64,000 nucleotides of DNA from Flavobacterium humidisoli. GTDB taxonomy: Bacteria > Bacteroidota > Bacteroidia > Flavobacteriales > Flavobacteriaceae. The notes below the pieces were generated by a model. The model saw only the letters and a list, made by a program, of their open reading frames with translations. It had not been told where the DNA came from and did not search any database. Location: NCBI RefSeq assembly GCF_023272795.1, contig NZ_CP096829.1, positions 5,518,001 to 5,582,000 of the forward strand, written 5' to 3'. Made by a program: the position numbers and the translations under genes. The first letter of the stretch is position 1. Each line of letters opens with the position of its first letter. Shown piece by piece: positions 41,187-49,564 of this stretch.

Positions 41187-41213
41187 CTTGCTATATATTT
41201 ATTTAGGAAAAGA

Positions 41214-41450
41214 TTATTTGATAAATCCTTCTGACTGCGCTTTTTTCAAAACTGCAGTGATTCCATTTTTATTAATTGTTTTTATCGTAGATGCTGCTAC
41301 TCTAAGAGTAATCCATCTATCTTCTTCTGGAAGATAAAAACGCTTTTTAACTAAGTTTACAGAAAACTTTCTCTTAGTTTTGTTCATAGCGTGAGAAACG
41401 TTATTTCCTACCATCGCTCTTTTACCTGTAAGGTCACAAACTCTTGACAT
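41214..41450 (-). CDS. rpmB: Ribosomal protein bL28
   Basis: The 78-residue protein is full-length bL28 (MSRVCDLTGKRAMVGNNVSH, then FYLPEEDRWITLRVAASTIK). It has one cysteine only and thus no zinc ribbon. It lies 27 nt before rpmG and 71 nt after cinA. Confidence 0.96.
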   Translation of the reverse strand: MSRVCDLTGKRAMVGNNVSHAMNKTKRKFSVNLVKKRFYLPEEDRWITLRVAASTIKTINKNGITAVLKKAQSEGFIK

Positions 41451-41521
41451 TATACTTATCTTTTATCGTTATTCAAAATCAGGGTGCAAAGAAAAGAAAA
41501 ATAAACCATTTTAGCAAAAAA

Positions 41522-42775
41522 TTATTGCACAATTTTTAAAATTTCTTTCTGTAATATTTCCAAACTCTTAACAGACGCCCTATCTATCACTTTTTCACGA
41601 GGTTGTCCGAAGTTAAATTCCTCAACAATTACCCCATCTGGTGTTGCCAAAGCAATAAAAACAATGCCTATTTCAGCATCAGAATCGCCTTTTGATGGAC
41701 CTGCATTGCCCGTCGTTGCTAGCGCATAGTCGGTTTTCAGCAAATCTTTAACACTCAAAGCCATAGCCGATGCAACCTCAGCACTAACTACCGAAAATCG
41801 ATCAATTAAATTTTGCGGTATTCCCAAAACATTTATTTTGACTTCTGTTGCATAAGAAACGACACTTCCTTTAAAATAGCTTGATGAGCCTGGAACAGCC
41901 GACAATAATGAAGCAATTCTTCCACCAGTACAACTTTCTGCCGTTGAGATTGTTTTATTTTGCTTGGTAAGCAGTTTACCTATTACCGTTTCAATTGTTT
42001 CATTCTCTTCGTAACCTACAATTATATCGTGAATGATAGCGTCCAAGGACTGCACATTACTTTCTATCGCTTCTTCTAATTCTTCTTTATTAGTCCCGCG
42101 AGCGGTTAAACGCAGACGAACTCGCCCCGGATTGGGCAGATAAGCCAGTTTTATAAACTCTGGAAGATTATTCTCCCATTGTTCAATACGTTCTGCCACT
42201 AAACTCTCCCCTTGTCCATAAGTCAAAATGGTTTTATGAATAATGTAAGGACGTTTATATTCGCGGACAATTTTAGGGATTATTTCTTCTTCTACCAGAT
42301 ATTTCATTTCGTACGGAACTCCTGGAAGCGAAATAAAAACGGTATTTTCCTTCTTCATCCACATTCCTGGCGCTGTTCCTACTTTGTTATGCAAAACAGT
42401 ACAAGTAGAAGGCACCAAGGCTTGATCTTTATTGAGTTGCGAAATGGGCCTGTTATAAAACCCTTCAATTAATTCAGTCACGTGCGCCAAAACTTTTTGA
42501 TCAACTACTAGTTCATCATCAAAGTATTCACAAAAAGTTTTCTTTGTTACATCATCTTTAGTTGGCCCTAATCCGCCCGTCACAATCACAACATCTACTT
42601 TGTTTTGTAGTTGTGCAAAAGTGTCTAAAATATGTTTTTTGTCATCGCTTATGGACAGCATTTCTGCCACCTCAACTCCAATTCTATCGAGTGATTTGGC
42701 AATAAAAGCCGAATTTGTATCTACGATTTGGCCAATTAAGATTTCATCTCCAATAGTAATAATTGCTGCTTTCAT
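41522..42775 (-). CDS. cinA: CinA family protein (molybdopterin-binding plus NMN amidase domains)
   Basis: The 417-residue protein has the full two-domain form. The N-terminal MoCF-like domain has AAIITIGDEILIGQIVDTNS and TGGLGPTKDDVTKKTFCEYF. The C-terminal nicotinamide-nucleotide amidase domain has STAESCTGGRIASLLSAVPG and TGNAGPSKGDSDAEIG. Known activities of such proteins are ADP-ribose pyrophosphatase and NMN deamidation, both in NAD recycling. It precedes the rpmB operon. Confidence 0.94.
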   Translation of the reverse strand: MKAAIITIGDEILIGQIVDTNSAFIAKSLDRIGVEVAEMLSISDDKKHILDTFAQLQNKVDVVIVTGGLGPTKDDVTKKTFCEYFDDELVVDQKVLAHVTELIEGFYNRPISQLNKDQALVPSTCTVLHNKVGTAPGMWMKKENTVFISLPGVPYEMKYLVEEEIIPKIVREYKRPYIIHKTILTYGQGESLVAERIEQWENNLPEFIKLAYLPNPGRVRLRLTARGTNKEELEEAIESNVQSLDAIIHDIIVGYEENETIETVIGKLLTKQNKTISTAESCTGGRIASLLSAVPGSSSYFKGSVVSYATEVKINVLGIPQNLIDRFSVVSAEVASAMALSVKDLLKTDYALATTGNAGPSKGDSDAEIGIVFIALATPDGVIVEEFNFGQPREKVIDRASVKSLEILQKEILKIVQ

Positions 42776-42907
42776 AATCAGTGGAATATTTTTGTCGCTT
42801 AAATAAATTAAGCCAATAATTTATAAGTAGAAAATTAAATTTTGTCTAGGGGGAAGGTATTAACGGCTTTTACAAACTATAAGCCCGTTTACAAAATTTA
42901 AAAATGT

Positions 42908-42946
42908 TTTGACTTATTCCTTTTATAAAAACAGGAATAAGTCAAA
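42908..42946 (-). terminator. Probable terminator after the HPt gene
   Basis: TTTGACTTATTCC (42908-42920) and GGAATAAGTCAAA (42934-42946) pair over 13 bp with a 13-nt loop. On the minus strand a broken T-run follows. It starts 8 nt after the HPt stop. Confidence 0.65.
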
Positions 42947-42953
42947 TTCTATA

Positions 42954-43298
42954 TTAAAGATCAAAATCTTTTTTAATTTCTTTAATCGCTTCTTTTACTT
43001 GTACTTTAATACTTTTAAAAGTTTCGATAATATCCTTTTTTTTGCCTTCAGCTTTTGTCCAAGCTTCTACCTGCAAAATTTCTTCAAAAGCCACATTTAA
43101 CCCCATTAAATCTAGTGTAGGCTTTATTTTATGAGCATAGGAATAGGCGTATTTATGATCCTTCTTTTTTATTCCTTCTTTAATTTGTTTTAAATCTTCT
43201 GGAACCTCTGTAACAAATAAAGTTAAAATCTGATTTACAAATTCAGGATCGTTATCTGAAAGCGCATATACTTTCGAAAGGTTGTATTTTAAAGCCAT
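42954..43298 (-). CDS. Orphan HPt phosphotransfer protein
   Basis: The 114-residue protein is a single four-helix HPt domain with the phosphorylatable His56 in YSYAHKIKPTLDLMGL. Its ATG overlaps the FAH-family stop by 1 nt. HPt proteins relay phosphate between receiver domains of hybrid kinases and response regulators. No kinase or receiver is next to it, so its partners are elsewhere. The protein ends in a highly basic and acidic helix (KEAIKEIKKDFDL). Confidence 0.87.
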   Translation of the reverse strand: MALKYNLSKVYALSDNDPEFVNQILTLFVTEVPEDLKQIKEGIKKKDHKYAYSYAHKIKPTLDLMGLNVAFEEILQVEAWTKAEGKKKDIIETFKSIKVQVKEAIKEIKKDFDL

Positions 43299-43909
43299 TA
43301 TTTTACTTGTATTCTGAATAATTTTTTATCTTCTAAAAAGCCTTCTAAAACATCATTTGGTTTTACAGCCGCAACACCTGCAGGCGTTCCTGTAAAAATA
43401 ATATCTCCAATTTTTAAGGTAAAAAACTGAGACACATGAGAAATCAATTCATCAATCTTCCAAAGCATCATACTAGAGTTTCCTTTTTGAACTGTTTCTG
43501 AATTGCTCCTTAATTCAAAATTAAGATTTTCCATAGAAACAAAATCAGTTTTTGGCAAAAAATCTCCAATAACTGCAGAACCGTCAAACGCCTTGGCTTT
43601 TTCCCACGGAAGTCCTTTTTCTTTCAATTTACTTTGCAGGTCTCGTGCAGTAAAATCTATTCCAACACTTATTTCATCATAATATTTATGAGCAAATTTT
43701 GGCTCAATATATTTCCCGACCTTATTAATCTTTACGATTATTTCAACTTCATGATGAACATCTTCAGAAAACTCCGGAATAACAAACGGATGTTGCTTCA
43801 ACAAGACCGCCGAATCTGGCTTCATAAAAACAACTGGCTCGCTTGGGCGTTCGTTTTTCAACTCTTCTATATGATTGGCATAATTCCTGCCGACACAGAT
43901 AATTTTCAT
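43298..43909 (-). CDS. Fumarylacetoacetate hydrolase family protein
   Basis: The 203-residue protein starts KIICVGRNYANHIEEL, and metal ligands are seen in DVHHEVEIIVKI and SVGIDFTARDLQ; the catalytic loop is TGTPAGVAAV. It is the short, single-domain form (YcgM/FAHD1-like). Relatives are acylpyruvate hydrolases, oxaloacetate decarboxylases or tautomerases. The exact activity is open. It is coupled to the HPt gene and follows the exonuclease gene by 87 nt of repeat sequence. Confidence 0.88.
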   Translation of the reverse strand: MKIICVGRNYANHIEELKNERPSEPVVFMKPDSAVLLKQHPFVIPEFSEDVHHEVEIIVKINKVGKYIEPKFAHKYYDEISVGIDFTARDLQSKLKEKGLPWEKAKAFDGSAVIGDFLPKTDFVSMENLNFELRSNSETVQKGNSSMMLWKIDELISHVSQFFTLKIGDIIFTGTPAGVAAVKPNDVLEGFLEDKKLFRIQVK

Positions 43910-43917
43910 TCTTTTTT

Positions 43918-43999
43918 AAGTTACTGAGATACTGAGATGCTAAGATACTAAGAATCTAAAAAAATTAGAATCTCAGAACCTTAGCATCTTAGAAACTTA
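43918..43999. repeat. Imperfect inverted repeat of TGAGAT/GCTAAG units
   Basis: The left arm 43918-43959 has short tandem units (ACTGAGAT, GCTAAGATACTAAG). The right arm 43965-43999 is its imperfect complement and ends on the exonuclease stop codon. Related units lie at 14912-14940 and 61520-61555. Confidence 0.7.
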
Positions 44000-44767
44000 T
44001 TTAGTATTTAATTTTCTTAATTTAATTGCTGTCAAAACTTTTTTGGTGTACAACGGAAAATCAGCATTTTGAATCCAGCTGAAATATCCCGGTTCTGTTT
44101 CTAGAACCTTTTCTACTTTTGCTCCTTTATGTTTTCCAAAAGTAAAAATTTCTTCATCATCTTGATCAAAAGCAATCATTCCCGCAAAATCGGCGATTTT
44201 TTTACGTGTTGTAAATTCAGACAAAGATTTCATGTCGTTCTCTAATTCTGGATAGCGATCTAATTGCGCTTTCAAGATTTCGTAAGTTGCCATTGTATCT
44301 GCTTCTGCCGAATGCGCATTGTCTAAACTTTTTCCACAATAAAATTTCAAAGCAGCGCTTAAAGTACGCTCTTCCATTTTATGAAAAATAGTCTGTACAT
44401 CTACAGAAACTTTGTTTTTCATATCAAAATCAACTCCTGCGCGAAGTAATTCTTCAGCCAAAAGCGGAATATCGAAACGATCTGAATTAAATCCGCCCAA
44501 ATCACTGTCCTTAATCATATTATGAATATGCGGAGCAAGTTCTGCAAAAGTGGGTTCGTTGGCTACTTTTTCATCTGTTATACCATGAACTGCAGTTGTT
44601 TGTGGAGGAATTGGAATTGTTGGATTAACCAACCAGGTTTTACTTTCTTTGTTTCCGTTTGGAAAAACTTTGAATATTGAAATTTCTACGATTCTATCTT
44701 TACCGATATCAATTCCCGTTGTTTCGAGATCAAAAAAGCAAATTGGCTTGTTAAGTTTTAATTCCAT
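43997..44767 (-). CDS. DnaQ-like 3'-5' exonuclease
   Basis: The 256-residue protein has a DEDDh exonuclease domain: Asp13 and Glu15 in CFFDLETTGIDIG, a central Asp in GGFNSDRFDIPLL and His/Asp in DNAHSAEADTM. A C-terminal module GKHKGAKVEKVLETEPGYFS resembles the small domain often fused to such exonucleases. It could be a polymerase III epsilon-like proofreading unit or a repair/RNA exonuclease. Flavobacteria have other epsilon candidates, so the exact role is open. Confidence 0.88.
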   Translation of the reverse strand: MELKLNKPICFFDLETTGIDIGKDRIVEISIFKVFPNGNKESKTWLVNPTIPIPPQTTAVHGITDEKVANEPTFAELAPHIHNMIKDSDLGGFNSDRFDIPLLAEELLRAGVDFDMKNKVSVDVQTIFHKMEERTLSAALKFYCGKSLDNAHSAEADTMATYEILKAQLDRYPELENDMKSLSEFTTRKKIADFAGMIAFDQDDEEIFTFGKHKGAKVEKVLETEPGYFSWIQNADFPLYTKKVLTAIKLRKLNTK

Positions 44768-44930
44768 TTCTAATTTTTATAAGTTTACAAATGTAATTTT
44801 TAAAGCGGAATATCTCTCTTTATTCTGATTTTTTTTGTCGAAAAATGCTTTCAATTAGTCAATTTTAACTTTTCAAAAATAAGCTTTTAATAAGTCTGCG
44901 TACTACTGCTTAATTCTTTTCTTACAAAAC

Positions 44931-44964
44931 AAAAAATCCGATAAGTTTAAAACCTATCGGATTT
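44931..44964 (-). terminator. Intrinsic terminator of the E2 gene
   Basis: AAATCCGATA (44934-44943) pairs with TATCGGATTT (44955-44964), loop 11 nt. On the minus strand a T-rich run follows. It begins 21 nt after the E2 stop. Confidence 0.85.
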
Positions 44965-44985
44965 GATTTTATTTGTATTTTATTT

Positions 44986-46344
44986 TTAGAAATCTCTATC
45001 TACATCAAAAGCTTCCAAATATTCTGCTACTCTTTTCACAAAACTTCCTCCAAGTGCTCCATCAACAACTCTATGATCGTACGAGTGCGACAAGAACATT
45101 TTCTGACGAATTCCGATAAAGTCACCTTCTGGAGTTTCAATAACTGCAGGCACTTTACGAATTGCACCAAGAGCTAGAATTCCAACTTGAGGCTGATTGA
45201 TAATTGGTGTTCCGAAAACGCTTCCAAAAGTACCAACATTTGTCACCGTGTAAGTTCCACCTTGTGTGTCGTCTGGTTTTAATTTTCCAGCTTTTGCACG
45301 GTTTCCTAAATCGTTAACCGCTTTTGCCATTCCAACAAGATTTAACTGATCTGCATTTTTAATTACAGGAACAATTAAATTTCCGTTTGGCAATGCTGCA
45401 GCCATTCCTAAATTGATGTTTTTCTTTTTAATAATATAATCTCCGTCAACAGAAATATTCATTCCTGGGAAATCTTTTAAAGCTTTTGCAACTGCTTCCA
45501 TCATAATTGGAGTAAAAGTCAGTTTCTCGCCTTCTCTTTTTTCGAAAGCCGCTTTTACTTTATCTCTCCATTTTACAATATTTGTCACATCTACTTCAAT
45601 GAAAGATTGTACGTGAGCAGAAGTCTGAACTGATGCTACCATGTAACCCGAAATCAGTTTACGCATTCTGTCCATCTCAACAATTTCGTCAGCACCATTT
45701 ACAGAAACTGGCACTGCTTGCTGGCTTTTTTGTACAACTGGTTCAACTGCCTTTGGAGCTTCAGCTTTTGGAGTTTCTACTACAACTTTTGGAGCAGCTT
45801 CAACTGCTTGAGAAGCTTGAACAGAACCCGATTTACGAGCCTCTACATATTTTAAAATATCTTCTTTAGTCACACGGCCATCTTTTCCAGAACCCGCAAT
45901 ATTTTCAAGTTCGTTTAAAGAAAGACCTTCTTCTTTTGCAATATTTTTTACTAATGGAGAAAAGAATTTATCTGACCCTGAAAAATCTTGAGAAGTTACA
46001 GTTTCTTTAACCGATTCGATTGTTTTTTCGATTTCTGCTACTTCTGCAGGAGCTGCAGTTTCTTGAACTGTATTTACATTTTCTGGAGCTGCTGTTTCTC
46101 CGCCTTCAGTTTCAATAATAGCAATAGTCTGCCCTACCTGCACTAAATCATCTTTACCAAACAATTGCTCAACTAAAATTCCTGATACTTCGCTAGGCAC
46201 TTCACTGTCAACTTTATCTGTTGCAATTTCGAGTACAGCTTCATCAGCCTCAATTTTGTCTCCAACTTCTTTCAACCAATTTGTAATAGTTGCTTCAGCG
46301 ACACTTTCTCCCATTTTAGGAAGCTTTAATTCAAATCTTGCCAT
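44986..46344 (-). CDS. 2-oxoacid dehydrogenase dihydrolipoamide acyltransferase (E2)
   Basis: The 452-residue protein has the full E2 order. The lipoyl domain carries lipoyl-Lys44 in EIATDKVDSEV. A Pro/Ala/Glu-rich linker, a peripheral subunit-binding domain (SPLVKNIAKEEGLSLNELEN), a second linker and the catalytic domain with His424 and Asp428 in SHSYDHRVVDGALGG follow. The E1 and E3 genes are not adjacent. The sequence best suits a branched-chain 2-oxoacid E2, but 2-oxoglutarate or pyruvate complexes are not excluded. Confidence 0.93.
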   Translation of the reverse strand: MARFELKLPKMGESVAEATITNWLKEVGDKIEADEAVLEIATDKVDSEVPSEVSGILVEQLFGKDDLVQVGQTIAIIETEGGETAAPENVNTVQETAAPAEVAEIEKTIESVKETVTSQDFSGSDKFFSPLVKNIAKEEGLSLNELENIAGSGKDGRVTKEDILKYVEARKSGSVQASQAVEAAPKVVVETPKAEAPKAVEPVVQKSQQAVPVSVNGADEIVEMDRMRKLISGYMVASVQTSAHVQSFIEVDVTNIVKWRDKVKAAFEKREGEKLTFTPIMMEAVAKALKDFPGMNISVDGDYIIKKKNINLGMAAALPNGNLIVPVIKNADQLNLVGMAKAVNDLGNRAKAGKLKPDDTQGGTYTVTNVGTFGSVFGTPIINQPQVGILALGAIRKVPAVIETPEGDFIGIRQKMFLSHSYDHRVVDGALGGSFVKRVAEYLEAFDVDRDF

Positions 46345-46428
46345 ATTGTTAATCTAAAAGATGTTTTTGATTTTCAGATTGCGAAATTAATGAATATTTT
46401 AAACATAAATTTCATTTAATATAATTTT

Positions 46429-47592
46429 TTACTCGATTTTTACAATTTGCCCTCTGTCATTTCTGGAATTACTTCCAATAATAAAATAGGTATTTTTAGG
46501 CAAAACTTTAAAAGTAATACTCTTATCTTTAATAGTTTCTATGATTTCGATACATTTTTTGAATGAAATGTACTGATTATCCAAAATTATTTCGACGTTT
46601 TTTCCCTTAAAAATCAGGCACGAATTTACCATTTTTTCTTTCGGGATTTTTAAAAATTGGACTTTATTTTTTAAAATTAAGGCTATTTTGTGAGACAAAT
46701 CTTCGTTTAAAGAATAAAAAACATGCAATTCTGGATTTGGTTTTATTCTTGTTTTGCCTTGAAACATTTTTAAAAAAGAGAAAAACCAAGTTCCAATTTG
46801 AATGAAAAAACTAAAAAACAGCGATTTCTTAAAATGCTTCTGATAAAAGAAATTCATAGCTTCCTGAAAACGTTTCATATATTTTTCGTCTTTTATGGTG
46901 CTTTCTCCTTTATAATGCAAGACTGTAGTTTCGTGAAAGTAGAAATTTGTCTTTTGTTTTTGCAATGCCCTATACGACAAATCGATATCATCAGCATACA
47001 TAAAACAATCTTCATCAAAACCTTTTAAATCCTCATAAAGCTCTTTTTTCAAAAGCATAAAAGCGCCAACGAGAATATCTACTCTTCCCGTTTCATTTTC
47101 ATCTAAATGCTTTGCGTAATATTGATTGAAGAGTTTGGTTTTAGGAAAAACTTTATACAATCCGAAAATTTTGGTGAAAGCAACCCAAGGCGAAGGAATT
47201 CCGCGTTTGCTTTCTGGAAGAAACGCTCCTGTTCCGTCAATTAATTTACAGCCAACAATTCCGAGATTTTTTTGCCTTTCGGCGAAAGCCAAAATTTTCG
47301 TAAAAGTATCTTCTGCAACAACGGTATCTGGATTTAAAATACAAATGTACTTTCCTTTCGCTTGACGAACACCAATATTATTGCCTTTTGGAAATCCAAA
47401 ATTTTCTTTGTTTTCAATCAGTTTTACGTCTGGAAATTTTTCTTTCATCATCAAAACACTTTCGTCTGATGAATTATTATCAATCACGATAATTTCTGCA
47501 TCGATTGTCGCAATTGACTCCTGAACACTTAAAACGCATTGTTCTAGAAAGTAACGCACATTGTAATTTAAAATGACAACCGATAACTGCAT
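46429..47592 (-). CDS. GT2 family glycosyltransferase
   Basis: The 387-residue protein begins QLSVVILNYNVRYFLEQC and has the GT-A fold: IIVIDNNSSDES, the metal-binding region ILNPDTVV and FMYADDIDLSYRALQ. The long basic C-terminal part from about residue 250 has one hydrophobic segment (SLFFSFFIQIGTWFFSFLKM). It resembles rhamnosyltransferases of cell-surface polysaccharide synthesis. The acceptor is unknown. It lies beside the Omp85-type gene on the same strand, 31 nt away. Confidence 0.88.
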   Translation of the reverse strand: MQLSVVILNYNVRYFLEQCVLSVQESIATIDAEIIVIDNNSSDESVLMMKEKFPDVKLIENKENFGFPKGNNIGVRQAKGKYICILNPDTVVAEDTFTKILAFAERQKNLGIVGCKLIDGTGAFLPESKRGIPSPWVAFTKIFGLYKVFPKTKLFNQYYAKHLDENETGRVDILVGAFMLLKKELYEDLKGFDEDCFMYADDIDLSYRALQKQKTNFYFHETTVLHYKGESTIKDEKYMKRFQEAMNFFYQKHFKKSLFFSFFIQIGTWFFSFLKMFQGKTRIKPNPELHVFYSLNEDLSHKIALILKNKVQFLKIPKEKMVNSCLIFKGKNVEIILDNQYISFKKCIEIIETIKDKSITFKVLPKNTYFIIGSNSRNDRGQIVKIE

Positions 47593-47623
47593 GAAAAATT
47601 GAGTATGTAGATTTTGGCCGAAG

Positions 47624-48805
47624 TTAGAAATTTTCTGATAACCCTAAACGCAGTGACCAATCGTTTTTACTAATTCCGTAATCTAATGCCAAATTACTTC
47701 CGTTTCTTTTATTCCATTTGATACGAATTCCGGTTCCAACCGCAGGATTCCATTTTTTAAATTGATAGGTATCTAACTTAGAAACCGAAGAAACATTAGT
47801 AAAGAAAACAGCTCCAAAAAATCCGTTTCGGCTTATATCGGTTCTGTATTCGGTTTCAAAATAAATAAGGGCATTGCTTCGATATCTATTTTTGGTAAAT
47901 CCGCGTCCCGTTTTGCCTTCACGATCCCAACCAATACTTGGCAAATCTAAATAGTGCGGTTTTCCTCCAAATGTTGACCAGTAAAAAGCTCTTGAAGCCC
48001 AAACGCGATGTTTGGTTTTGCTAAAAGAATGGTATTTTCTTGCGTCAAAATATATAGATTGCCATTTGTCTCCTTCTACTCCGCTAGTATTTATTCGCAA
48101 GTCGGCTTCGATATACAAACCTTTTTGAGGATTAATAATATTTTCCCTCGAATCGTAAAGTCCCTGTAAGGCAAAACCAAACGAAGTCTCGTTAGAGTAA
48201 TCGCCATTCATATATTTGTAGTAATCGGTTTCTCCATCTATATAAGATTCTTCAGAAATATTTTTATAATCATCTAAAAGAAAGCCAACTCCTAAACGAT
48301 AATTTCCGAAAACCTGCCTGGTAATAAACTGATAAAAACGCCATTGCTGGTAATCGAGCGTTGACATTTCTTTTTTTAAATTGTCTTCACCCAATCCATA
48401 CGTATCTTGGGGATAAATCATGTAGCGATAATCTCCAATAAGACTCCATTTATTATCTTTTGAATATATATAAGATTGGATTGGAAATACAAATTGCTTA
48501 CTAAAACTAAAATAAGGCGAAAAAGTAATCTGAGACATTCTGGTTGTTTTGGCATCTCCTAAATAAAATGTAGTCAGAAAAGAAACAACCAAACCTGTGC
48601 TGGAATTAACGCCAACTGGAACTGGCAATAAGGAAAAAGCTAGTTTTCTATTTCTTTCTGGACGAATGGTGTCTTGCTTATCAAAAACTCTATGTATAAC
48701 ATCTAAAATATCTCGTGTACCCACATTTGTGCTATCATTTTGAGCTTGACAAAACGATCCAATTAAAAATAAAATCACAATGTACTTATTTTTTAAACCA
48801 TTCAC
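47624..48805 (-). CDS. BamA/TamA-like outer membrane protein without POTRA domains
   Basis: I set the start at GTG 48805 (393 residues); a TTG two codons earlier (48811) is equally possible. A signal peptide ends near SFCQAQ. The rest is a D15/Omp85-type beta barrel with family-like motifs (RGFTKNRYRSNALIYFETEY, and the C-terminal WSLRLGLSENF ending in Phe). No POTRA domains precede the barrel, and only about 45 residues link them, so it is not BamA itself. Patatin-type or short Omp85 proteins have this form. Function unknown. Confidence 0.8.
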   Translation of the reverse strand: MNGLKNKYIVILFLIGSFCQAQNDSTNVGTRDILDVIHRVFDKQDTIRPERNRKLAFSLLPVPVGVNSSTGLVVSFLTTFYLGDAKTTRMSQITFSPYFSFSKQFVFPIQSYIYSKDNKWSLIGDYRYMIYPQDTYGLGEDNLKKEMSTLDYQQWRFYQFITRQVFGNYRLGVGFLLDDYKNISEESYIDGETDYYKYMNGDYSNETSFGFALQGLYDSRENIINPQKGLYIEADLRINTSGVEGDKWQSIYFDARKYHSFSKTKHRVWASRAFYWSTFGGKPHYLDLPSIGWDREGKTGRGFTKNRYRSNALIYFETEYRTDISRNGFFGAVFFTNVSSVSKLDTYQFKKWNPAVGTGIRIKWNKRNGSNLALDYGISKNDWSLRLGLSENF

Positions 48806-48897
48806 GCACAATATTTTAAAAACAACCTCTTACAAATTTAAAATTTTATTAAGAATATCAATCATTTTTTTATGCTAATCTGAATTATATAAAAAGT

Positions 48898-48905
48898 TAT
48901 ATTTG
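48898..48905 (+). promoter_or_regulatory. Candidate -7 element
   Basis: TATATTTG matches TAnnTTTG; it lies 35 nt before the ATG at 48941 and supports that start over the TTG at 48920. Confidence 0.45.
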
Positions 48906-48940
48906 AAATACTAAATTATTTGATTTTGAAAATCTTTTCT

Positions 48941-49498
48941 ATGTTACGTTATTGTCTTTTTCTTCCATTGATTATACTCTTTGGCTTCTCAACAACCTAT
49001 CGGAAAAATGAAGTAAATCTTGTAAAAACAAACAAATGGTTTATTGCTGGGCCTTCTGTAGAAAATGAAGACACACTAAATAAGTTGCGTCTGAAAAATG
49101 GAATTGTTACCGTTACAACAAATGACAACCCTAAGGGTCAAATAGAATTGAATGTCATGATTACGCCCTCCGAAATCAATGACGGAATTCCTGCAAATCT
49201 TTCAGACGATTCTAAATACCTCAAAATTACTTACCAATCTACACAAGTTATAAAACTACAAGCAAGAGAAGGAAATCAAGAAGGCACTGGTTGTGTGCAC
49301 GGAGGTTCGCATCCAAGAGTTTCTATACCTGCTTCTCCCAAACGCTTTTCGACAATAAAAATTCCATGGTCAGACTTCAGACAAGATGAACTCACTGATG
49401 GAAAACTTTTAAACATCCATAATTTATGCAAGCTTAATTTTGTCAATTACAATCCTACTGCAGGTTCTGTTCTGAAGATAAAATCGTTGAGTTTTTAG
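48941..49498 (+). CDS. Hypothetical secreted beta-sandwich protein
   Basis: I choose ATG 48941 (185 residues, MLRYCLFLPLIILFGFSTTY) over the in-frame TTG at 48920. After the signal peptide lies a single domain with patterns of a carbohydrate-binding or CIA30-like jelly roll (STIKIPWSDFRQDEL, LCKLNFVNYNPTAGSVLKIK). Two cysteines may pair (GTGCVHGG and NLCKL). I would not claim a ligand. It is monocistronic and ends before a 23-bp inverted repeat. Confidence 0.65.
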   Translation: MLRYCLFLPLIILFGFSTTYRKNEVNLVKTNKWFIAGPSVENEDTLNKLRLKNGIVTVTTNDNPKGQIELNVMITPSEINDGIPANLSDDSKYLKITYQSTQVIKLQAREGNQEGTGCVHGGSHPRVSIPASPKRFSTIKIPWSDFRQDELTDGKLLNIHNLCKLNFVNYNPTAGSVLKIKSLSF

Positions 49499-49506
49499 TT
49501 TCTTTT

Positions 49507-49564
49507 TGTTTCAGGTTTCAAGTTTCAAGCTTTATGCAGAACTTGAAACTTGAAACCTGAAACA
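49507..49564. repeat. 23-bp perfect inverted repeat
   Basis: Arms 49507-49529 (starting TGTTTCAGGTTTCAAG) and 49542-49564 are exact complements around 12 nt. It lies between convergent genes and reaches to the last base before the DUF5009 stop at 49565. It can serve as a bidirectional terminator. Related sequence occurs at 26266-26296 in a coding region and, degraded, at 57350-57413. Confidence 0.8.

Noticed and set aside
41004..41450. Zinc-ribbon forms of L33 and L28
   Set aside because: Each protein has only one cysteine, so the zinc-free forms are the right call.
47624..48811. BamA itself
   Set aside because: The protein lacks POTRA domains and is far shorter than BamA; only the barrel resembles Omp85 proteins.
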